A stretch of 64,000 nt of DNA, from NCBI GenBank assembly GCA_964020085.1, contig OZ026598.1, positions 22,044,605 to 22,108,604 of the forward strand, written 5' to 3'. Origin of the DNA: Micromussa lordhowensis (Eukaryota > Cnidaria > Anthozoa > Scleractinia > Lobophylliidae). This document shows positions 56,617 through 64,000 of this stretch, piece by piece. A program made the position numbers and the translations under genes. Positions within the stretch are counted from its first letter, which is position 1; every line of letters begins with the position of its first letter. The notes under the pieces are model-generated. The model saw nothing but the letters and a program-made list of their open reading frames with translations, made no database searches and was not told where the DNA came from.

Positions 56617-56916
56617 GGAGGCATGGTGGCCTCATGGTTAGTGTGCTTGTCTCCGGATTGAGCAGTCCAGGTTCGAGCCCAGGCCAGGGACATTGTGTTG
56701 TACTGTTGGGCAAGGCACTTTACTCTCACAGTGCCTCTCCCTGTATAAATGGGTACTGGCAAATTGATCATTGTGGAGCTGGGGGCTTAAAACCCTGCAG
56801 TGGACTAGCATTCCATCCAGGGAGGAATAGAATTAATCCTAGTCGCTTCATGCTACAGAAACCGGGATAAGCTTCGCCCTGGTGGACCACTTATCCTGTA
56901 CGAAGACCTTACTTTT
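56617..56916 (+). mobile_element. tRNA-derived SINE
   Basis: The head has an A-box-like TGGCCTCATGGTTAGTG (56627) and a B box GGTTCGAGCCC (56670-56680). The body contains TGTTGGGCAAGGCACTTTAC, typical of invertebrate SINEs. A 12-bp duplication ACCTAAAGGGTG lies at 56605-56616 and 56917-56928. No intact cloverleaf, so it is not a functional tRNA gene. Confidence 0.87.
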
Positions 56917-57060
56917 ACCTAAAGGGTGTCAATAAGCAATCACTGGACATCAGAACCAATGCATCAGAGGATGTTTATTTTGCTGTTTTTTACTTCTGTA
57001 CCAAGAAGAACTCCACAATGATCAACTCCTCTTCTCTTTTTATTCAACTAACTTTTCTAC

Positions 57061-57330
57061 ATTCATCCAATTCATCCATGAGCTGGCTCATAGGAGCCTT
57101 TGATTTGGCATTGGAAACATTTCTTCCACTGCCAACAAGGACAAGGAGCTGTTCGTTTTCCTTTTCCTCCACTGGCATTCAATATCTTTGCGCCCGATAT
57201 TATGAATGCCGTGTATAAAGAGAGCAGCTGCATGACTACATTTAAATTTTCCACGTGGGCATTCACAGTCTGTCGATTTTATGCCAAATTGCTCATCCAG
57301 GTATACCCATCAATGAAAATTAAAGTTATT
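57061..57330 (-). pseudogene. SWIM zinc-finger exon of the ISL2EU nuclease gene
   Basis: On -: YLDEQFGIKSTDCECPRGK, FKCSHAAALFIHGIHNIG (C-x-C...C-x-H, a SWIM finger) and DIECQWRKRKTN, ending after MFPMPNQRLL. This block precedes the YqaJ domain in related ISL2EU proteins. It is separated from the YqaJ exon (51716) by ~5.3 kb that holds the nested elements; the connecting exons could not be resolved. Confidence 0.65.
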
Positions 57331-57861
57331 GTAGTTCAGACAAAGTAAGCTTATTGTTAACTTAGATTAGCTTAGAAATGGGTAAATGGGTAAATTAGCT
57401 AAAGATAACAAAACTATTTTCTAGTCAAATTGGCTCTACTATTTAAGCAAAACAGCTTGTTGTACTTTATGAAAGGAATTGTGAACTAGAAATTTTTATG
57501 CCTTCAATCGAATGTGAAATATAAAGGAAAGCAACAAGCTATAAGTGGAATAACACCAAAGATTTCCTCCGCTATTCATGATCGATCGATCGAATTAGAC
57601 TTTCACTTACCGTGACTTTATAGACCTTTTTCCTCATGCTTGCATGAACCTCTCCTCGCAAAACACCTTGGTTGTAAGTTACCGATTCAATATGATCGGA
57701 TTTATAGTGATTTTCCCCTCGCTCGATCGATTTTTTCTCTTCAGCAAAGAAAGATAGCAAAGATGCGATTGTTAGCGACGCCATTTTGAAGACAGCGTGC
57801 GTTTGTTTAGAACTGAATATTTTGCTCCCATGGCAACGTGACATAAGGGCTTTAGGACTCC

Positions 57862-58515
57862 ATGGAAACTCCTCAACATCTTCCACTTCCTCACCATTCA
57901 CCAGGATACTTTCCCTGTTGCTAGCATACTCAGTCCTCAGTGTCTTGCACTTTCTTGCATTTAGTTTAAGGCCTACTTTGGCTGCCTCCTCTGTCAGTCT
58001 CCTAGTCTTCTCGTGCAAGTCATTAAACCTGGATGACAGCAAGGCGATTTCGTCTGCAAAGGCTAAGTCCTCCAATACTGTGGTGAAATTCCACCGTGTC
58101 TTTCTTCTCTTGTCTGCTGTTGTCTTTCTCATGATCCAATCCAGGGCCAATAAGAACAAGAACCCCGACATCACACATCCCTGCTTTACTCCAGACTTGA
58201 TCTTGAACCAATCAGATGTTTCACTTCCGTCAATAACTGTACACTAGAAGCCCTCGTATATGTCTGCAATCACTCTCACTATCTTGCTTGGTATCCCATA
58301 ACTCTTCATGATGTTCCATAAGCTTTCTCTGTGTACCGAATCGAACGCTTTCTCAAAGTTTACAAATTAAACGTACAGACCTGCCCTCCACTCATCTGCC
58401 TGCTCTAAGATGTTTCTCAATATTAAGATCTGTTCAGTTGTGGTCCTCTTCACTCTAAACCCACCCTGTTCCTTTCGAAGCTTCTTGTCCACACCTATCT
58501 TAATCTGCTAGATTG
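57862..58515 (-). pseudogene. LINE reverse transcriptase, 5' part of the split copy
   Basis: On -: KLRKEQGGFRVKRTTTEQIL (~58480), VNFEKAFDSVHRESLW (RT motif with a preceding stop), IKSGVKQGCVMSGFLFLLAL, FADEIALLSSRFNDL (catalytic box; the usual second Asp is Glu) and LNARKCKTLRTEYAS, VEDVEEFP. It breaks off at the right end of the ISL2EU element. The next residues of the LINE, YLGATVDKEGG, are found at 47063 on the other side. Truncated 5' near 58515. Confidence 0.8.
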
Positions 58516-58838
58516 CTTCAAAGCAAATGCAACCGAAATACAGCATGAACCTCAAACAAACCCTCACTATGCAAAGTAAGCTTAAGGTGGGAAACTTTGT
58601 GTGTTTTATACCAAAGGAAAGTGAGGGTCTCGCCAAGTGTGGAGTGAATATAAACAAGGAGCTACCACAACAGGTACGTCTAGGCTGTTATTTACTGCAT
58701 TAACTACTTGAGTGTCGTTAAGGGAACTATTTTTCTCTGTAACTAAATCATTACTTGCAATTTCGTTACTTATCTGAATACTACTCTCACTTAACTCACT
58801 GCTACTTAGGTTATAAGTCTGTTCTCATTGCCATTGGA
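58516..58838. other. No supported gene
   Basis: Non-coding stretch between the LINE and the gag-like fragment. Minus-strand residues such as CLYSLHTWRDPHF may be further eroded gag, but this is weak. Confidence 0.3.
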
Positions 58839-59240
58839 TCAGATTTCTTCAACTTGAAACTCTTTTTCCAAGTCTTCTGTACTTTTTAAATACAGTTTTG
58901 CTTGGATCTTTAAACTCATGAACGTGTCTTGGCTTTCCGCAAGCCAAGCTTCTTGCTCCTCAAATTCATTGTCGTCTCCAATCAGCTGCGTAAACTCTTT
59001 ATGCTTGGCTACAAGCGCTTTGTATGCTTCTTGCACTTTAGAAAGAAAGTCCCTCACCTCCTGTCCGGTTTGCTTACTTTCTATGAGGTAGCATAATGAC
59101 TTTCTTGCTCTTGTAAGCGCTGCTCATGCATTTCGTCTCTTTATCTTGGCTTCTTTCAACAGGTTGGCCATTTCTTCAGGAGCTTTTTTAGCGGTTTTTT
59201 TTTTTTCTGAGAAATCAAATGATATATTCCGTCGGACAAA
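58839..59240 (-). pseudogene. BEL/Pao-type gag N-terminal fragment
   Basis: On -: KKAPEEMANLLKEAKIKRRN, LTRARKSLCYLIESKQTG and VRDFLSKVQEAYKALVAKHK, with EEQEAWLAESQDTF and LYLKSTEDLEKEF. This helical, charged pattern is that of the N-terminal region before DUF1759 in BEL-type gag-pol of cnidarians. Frame changes lie near 59120-59150. No protease or reverse transcriptase follows. Confidence 0.45.
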
Positions 59241-59389
59241 TGACCAGCATTTATGCCAATATGGAGAAAACCGTATTATGAACGATTTAATTCGATCGAA
59301 GGTACAAACCAAACTGTGTTGGCACACGGCCTTACAAGAATGCAAATCAATCGGTAACTAAACCAAAACAAAACAAAATTTAAAATTTA

Positions 59390-60670
59390 AAAAAATTAAA
59401 ATTTACTTCTTTGACTCCATCCTGGTGTAACTTGTACTTCATAAAACTTGAAACGGCTTAGCTTTCTTGATACATCGTAAAACAGGTTAGCTTTCTTAAG
59501 ACCGAGTTTGCCAGAGCACCAGACAGAGGTGATACATGCCATCTCTCCAATTTGGATGAAACTTTGCCAGATTGAAGGGACTACCAAACAACTCTAAAAG
59601 CCAAAGTGGGCCGGCTCTGCGATTTTTCCCTTAAGAGTTAGACCACCCCCCTGGTTTTTTGCCTCAAATCTCAAAAATTCCCTTAAAATAAGCATCAAAT
59701 TTAGACTCCACTCCTGGTTACAGAATACAATAAATTTTATTGCCATTTCATACAAAAACAGATTAGACCTATCTTAATTTACAACATGAGTTTCAAGTGA
59801 TTTGAAGTGACAGGTGTCAATCAAGAATTGTCATTGCATACCTATGTCACGCACGATTTAGCAATGAGGCAAATTAGCTGAATTTCAGACTCAAATATTG
59901 CTCAAGTCCAACTTTCATTTTGAAAACTAATTTCGCCAAGGTTAAGAACCACTCTTGGCCTGATGAAATCACAAATAAAATTTTTGGCATCTGTTTTTTT
60001 GGTGACAAAGGTTGTTCAATCAACGAGACAAAAGACCAGTTTTAACAACGAGCAAAGGAAGAAATCTAAGGAAATTAGATGTTATAGAATCAATTTATTA
60101 ACGTTATTTCGACGTTAATGACATTAATAGTGCCTTTGAATATTATTTATGGCCATTGGAGGTAAATGAACGCAAAATTCCTCGCAATAATCTTTAAAAT
60201 AACAGTGCATTACCAGCATGACCCCTAAATTCTATTCGTATGATCGAAACACGGAAATGAACTGTCGTATATTTAGATTATAAAGCATTGAAGTGTTAGA
60301 TGCAAGTTTTACTGAGCATATCTTGTTGTCTAGACTGCTCTTCAAGCCCTGCTTGATCCCTGCTTGATCATCACAGGTCACACACTTGACCTTGCAGTTT
60401 ACCCCGGGCAACTTACTCGACACTTGGCATACAAATTCATCAATCCTTACTCACATGTTCGCTGAAATTACTGAATGCTCTCACTGACTGACTCTTGAGC
60501 TCACGCATTGAATATCTATTACTCTTTGGGTTAAAAAGACGGTGAATTATTGATTTGCCGTATCAGGGACGCAATTTTTCAGATAATATCAATGCGTGAG
60601 AACAAGAGCCGAAGACCTTGGTCAGTGGTAAATAAATTACCAATTTGTTAAATCGATAGCTGACTTGGTA
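59390..60670. other. Intergenic, no gene seen
   Basis: AT-rich. No reading frame with protein-like composition and no inverted repeat found by eye. Confidence 0.4.
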
Positions 60671-60699
60671 GTTAACCCTTTTCAGACTGAATATTTTTT

Positions 60700-61440
60700 G
60701 AGAGGAAAAATGGTTCAGAGGACTACAAAATAAAATGGTTTTGTAGAAGACTGCACTTTACAGTAATATATACATGTGATATATTGTTGGAGAGGTTATT
60801 AAATTCTGAACATTTTTGTGACAAAAAAAGTAAACAATTAATTAATGCCAATCCCCATGGTAACCAACAATCATACATAATTTATGCAAATATGCAAATT
60901 AAAATCAGAATTTTTAGGTTTAGATAAATTTTCTCAAGATGTTTTATACGTTTTCCTAGGCAATGTATACATCTACAAGAAAGATATTTTGTAAGCTATT
61001 CATCATGCACAACTATTAGGCCAACTGATGTTTCTTTATGCAAAATAACATGATTTTCAGAATAAATATTTTATCAGAAAAACATGGTTCAGAGGGCAAC
61101 AAAATGAAATATTTCTATAAAAGAGTGTACTTTACAGTAATATATACATGTTATATATGCTTACAGAGGTTATTAAATTCTAAACATTTCTGTGACACAA
61201 AAAAATAAACAGATAATGAATACCAATCTCCATGGTAACCAACAATCATACATAACTTATTCAAATATGCAAATTAAACCAGAATTTCTAGGTTTAAAAA
61301 AAAATTTTCAAGATGTTTTACATATTTTCCTTAGCAATGTATGCATCAATAAGAAGGCTATTTTATAACCTATCTATAATGCACAACTCTTAAGCCAACT
61401 AATGTTTTCTCCATCCAGAATAATATGATTTTCAAATATA
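60700..61440. repeat. Tandem duplication, ~374-bp unit
   Basis: ATGGTTCAGAGG starts both copies (60709 and 61083). Both then share TTTACAGTAATATATACATG, AGAGGTTATTAAATTCT, CATGGTAACCAACAATCATA and CAAGATGTTTTA. The unit lies in the piggyBac 3' non-coding part. Confidence 0.85.
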
Positions 61441-61569
61441 CTCCGGATCTCAAAATATCCAAAAATATATTTTGAATTAGTTTAAGCAATGTCTTCTTTA
61501 CGTCAGCAACAATAGCTGTATTCTCCCTGAAAAAGAAAACTGCAAGAAAGCATTACTGTTCTGGTAAAT

Positions 61570-62147
61570 CTATCGAAGCTTTGATTGGGTGTGCCACTTT
61601 TGAAAACATGGCTGTTCACAAAGATGTGCATCACACTTTGCACAGTAAAAATTAGTTTTTGTATGCTTAAGATTTCCTTGTGCATTTTTGGTGTAGGCAC
61701 AAACTTTACATCTTCTCCTCTTGTCAGCCCTTTGCCCAAAATGCTTTCCTATCAAACGATCACAAGGAACTGGAGGTTGACCAGGCCCCCTGACAACTCT
61801 GGCACCCGGATTTTCTCTCAGCGTAAGTAGTGGCTGAACCAGAGAATGGCATAAACTGAGTCTGAACTGCTTCTGGCTAACTGATTCATTGTCAGGTTTA
61901 AGTTTATAGAGCAGGTGGCTGTTGACCAGCCCAATCTCGAGTAGCCGCCAAAACACGTGCTTCCACCACTTCAAAGTTTTTCGCCCAATGACAAAGTAAA
62001 CCAGCAGCTGATCATTTTGGTCAACACCACCCATGTATTTGTTGTATTCAGAGATCAGCTCTGGTTTATAAGGAATGTCATCACCAACAGCATTGCCATG
62101 GATGGTAGTCAATGCAAAAACATCCCTTTTCCCTTGTAGAACCAAAC
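61570..62147 (-). pseudogene. piggyBac transposase C-terminal half
   Basis: Open from about 62147 to a stop at 61570, with no internal stop: RDVFALTTIHGNAVGDD, EYNKYMGGVDQNDQLLVYF (third catalytic Asp in GGVDQND), WWKHVFWRLLEIGLVNSHLL and a C-terminal Cys-rich finger (RRRCKVCAYTKN, NFYCAKCDAHLC). The first two catalytic aspartates are absent. Upstream sequence changes abruptly after a possible acceptor (TTCTACAAG), so an upstream intron is possible but no earlier exon is in view. Different from the 19.1-kb piggyBac. Confidence 0.8.
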
Positions 62148-62150
62148 ATA

Positions 62151-62665
62151 TTTAAAGCCTATGTGTATACTATTTTTAAACTATGTTTAGCTATTTTATT
62201 GCTATGCTGTGCTTGAAACCATCTATTTTATTGCTATATTGCCAAAACATAACATAGTCCGTGATATTTAAAGCATATCTCTGAACTATGTGAAAGCTAT
62301 GTCAGAATAACATAGTTTCTAAATAACTATTTTAATACTATTTAGTTAACTGACATAGTTCTAAAATACCTATTTTTTACCTATCTAGCAAATATATTTT
62401 CCCAGACAATCAACATACATTTTAAATAGATGCTATTTATTCACTATAGACAAGCCTAAAATAGCTTTTAAATATCATATCAAAGAGATGTTTCTGGTAA
62501 AAAATTATATAGCTTGTAAATAGATGCTATTTAAAACCTATTTTCTTCTTGCTATATTGCTATGGGCCAACAAAATAGTATTAAAATAGCCCCTATAAAC
62601 ATTCTGTTATTTGGATACTAGCAGAAGCAAGCTATTTAAAAGCTATTTGGGTTCATGAGTGCCTT
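62151..62665. repeat. AT-rich AAATAGC/GCTATTT repeat block
   Basis: TATTTAAA, AAATAGC, GCTATTT, CATAGT and ACTATGT recur very often on both strands. They could pair into many alternative stems. No coding. Confidence 0.6.
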
Positions 62666-63545
62666 TGGTGGTTCATAAAATAAGATTTGAATAGACAATG
62701 TAATTTGTATGTCATATATTCATATGTGGCAAAGATGAAATTTAAAATCACAGACCAAAATTAATTATATAGGAAGGGCAACTTGTGAAAACCTGCTGAG
62801 CTGATTGTCACATAATTCAGTAATTTATTTCCTGAGGATCTTGTCACCTTGATAACATCTGAATTCTAACTAATTTAGTTTCAGCTTCAATTTAAACATT
62901 TAAGATGTTTCACAATATGAGACAGTTCTAGAGCTTTCGAAACAAAGTATGCTCCATTTCTGGACATCTCACTTTTTAAGACCTTTGTATGCATTAGCAT
63001 GTAAAATGTTTATTTGTGTCCCAAACACCCAGGGTTAGTTGATTTTGAGACTGGACTAGTAAATTCTATCCTATGCTTGCTCAATCATGAATCAATCATG
63101 GCACTAATAAACTTTTGGGAGCCAGCAAGAATGACTGAGCTAGTAAATCATAGTTATAGTTTGCACTCTGCCTATACACGCCCCATTTTCATTTGAATAT
63201 TCAAACAAAAACAAGCAATCAAGTTCAACTTTCGAGGTTATTGTAATAATGTTATACTTGTACAATACGAGTTCATTCAGTCTTTTTCATACGGATTTGC
63301 CAAGGAACAAATAAAAGTCCCTGCTGATACATCCACTTTGAGGAATTTCCTGGATATGTTCACCACAGGAACAGCAATCAGCCTAAAGCCAAGATAAAAA
63401 ATAATAATGTTATACATGTATGTTGTGCTGTATCCCTCTAGAGAATTATGCATGAGTATATGAGTAGAAGTTTGGGAGAATGATAAATGCTGTGGGAACA
63501 TGAGTACTGTGGAAACACAACCTTTTCAAGTTCTCCCAAACTTTC
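62666..63545. other. No supported gene
   Basis: AT-rich. A minus-strand frame near 63390-63277 (GFRLIAVPVVNISRKFLKVD) looks protein-like but is short and has no recognised domain. Confidence 0.3.
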
Positions 63546-63561
63546 ACGAGCGTTTCTATTA

Positions 63562-63856
63562 ATCAATTAGATTATGAGCTCGAGATTTCTATCGTGATAG
63601 TTGACGAGGGCACAGCCCGAGTTAACTATCGCGCAATAGAAATCGAGAGCGAATAATCTAATTGTTTTAGTATAAATCTACTAGTCGTTCAAAACTTTCA
63701 TCTAAATCCGCTTCATGGGCACTTCGAAAACACAAACTAGCGATCCCCAGCGCCCGCTACTACGCTACTCACTATCTATCACAGAATAGAACGTGAGTAG
63801 CGTAGCCAATCAGAGAACGGCATTCGTGATAGAACGCTAGTAGATTTATACTAAAA
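63562..63856. mobile_element. Double-palindrome MITE
   Basis: The first stem pairs CAATTAGATTATGAGCTCGA (63564 on) with its inverse around 63640-63662. The second pairs TTTTAGTATAAATCTACTAG (63665-63684) with CTAGTAGATTTATACTAAAA (63837-63856) exactly. Contains GAGTAGCGTAGCCAATCAGA, also found (diverged) near 9560. Confidence 0.75.
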
Positions 63857-64000
63857 CTTGATAGAAACACAGAGAACATGTTTTCTATTTCTCTTAGAAA
63901 ACACCGTGATGGAAATAGGGAATCAACTTGCTTACTTTAATCATCAAAATACAAATTCTCTTTGCTCACACCATCATCACATCAACAGCTCATGTTACAT

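Larger units (their letters stand above)
47066..57861. mobile_element. ISL2EU-type transposon, 10.8 kb, with nested insertions
   Basis: The left end AGAGTTCTAAAG and the inverse of the right end, GGAGTCCTAAAG, are imperfect terminal repeats; pairing resumes at TCACGTTGCCATGG and TTCAGTTCTAAACAAA for ~60 bp. AT lies outside both (47064-47065, 57862-57863). Inside are a THAP/DDE_4 transposase (+) and a SWIM/YqaJ nuclease gene (-), the known two-gene content of ISL2EU. Its size reflects nested elements: a Penelope-like copy (48786-50313), a Helentron-like tail (52587-53400), a TTAA MITE (54441-55909) and a SINE (56617-56916). Confidence 0.82.
60676..62150 (-). mobile_element. Second piggyBac, 3' half only
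   Basis: TTAA at 60672-60675 followed by CCCTTTTCAGACTGAA, a piggyBac-like end. The transposase C-terminal half lies on - and no left partner for the end was found, so only the 3' portion is visible; the break is near 62147. Confidence 0.7.

Noticed and set aside
56617..56720. tRNA gene
   Set aside because: A and B boxes are present but the cloverleaf is not; the 12-bp duplication marks a SINE.

Overview
This is eukaryotic DNA, most likely from an anthozoan cnidarian (stony coral or sea anemone). It is AT-rich, has spliceosomal introns with GT..AG borders, and contains no bacterial-type operons. The mix of element families points the same way: Polinton, KDZ with CxC-type cysteine clusters, piggyBac, Mutator-like, ISL2EU (THAP transposase plus SWIM/YqaJ protein), Penelope-like with GIY-YIG, mag-like Gypsy, HUH/SF3 Rep-like, and many MITEs. 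The species call is inference. I found no convincing ordinary host gene; nearly every coding stretch is a transposable element or a relic of one.

Layout. 1-5.0 kb: Polinton remnant (integrase and protein-primed DNA polymerase, convergent, both frameshifted) beside a 58/31-bp tandem array. 5.3-11.4 kb: a nine-exon KDZ-type transposase gene on + whose exon phases all fit. 11.5-12.1 kb: MITE. 12.4-15.7 kb: a two-gene Tc1/mariner-like (IS630-type) transposon with TA duplication, ~75-bp inverted repeats, an accessory gene (+) and a DD34E transposase (-) tail to tail; both keep open, phase-matched exons, although the transposase lacks a visible start codon. 16-19 kb: a decayed transposase-like ORF, palindromic MITEs and AT-rich repeats. 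19.1-23.8 kb: a structurally intact piggyBac (TTAA, 12-bp inverted repeats, two-exon 670-aa transposase). 24-29 kb: relics of a BEN-domain gene and a Mutator-like transposase fused to a 3'-5' exonuclease, all on -. 31-32.5 kb: eroded fragments. 36-37.3 kb: a TA-flanked non-coding transposon.

38.8-46.2 kb: LINE 3' end, an HUH/SF3 Rep-like relic, then a Gypsy element with 75-bp LTRs and CTAGG duplication that has lost gag-protease and carries a TTAA-flanked MITE in its integrase. 46.5-58.5 kb: a LINE split by a 10.8-kb ISL2EU element (AT duplication); that element contains a Penelope-like insertion, a Helentron-like tail, another TTAA MITE and a tRNA-derived SINE. 58.8-64 kb: BEL-type gag fragment, a 3' half of a second piggyBac with a tandem duplication, AT-rich repeats and a palindromic MITE.

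How the parts relate: the genes do not form a host pathway. The coherent units are the two-gene Tc1-like transposon, the piggyBac, the KDZ gene and the ISL2EU pair (transposase plus SWIM/YqaJ nuclease). Target-site duplications and interrupted reading frames give a relative order of insertion at 42-46 kb and 47-58 kb.
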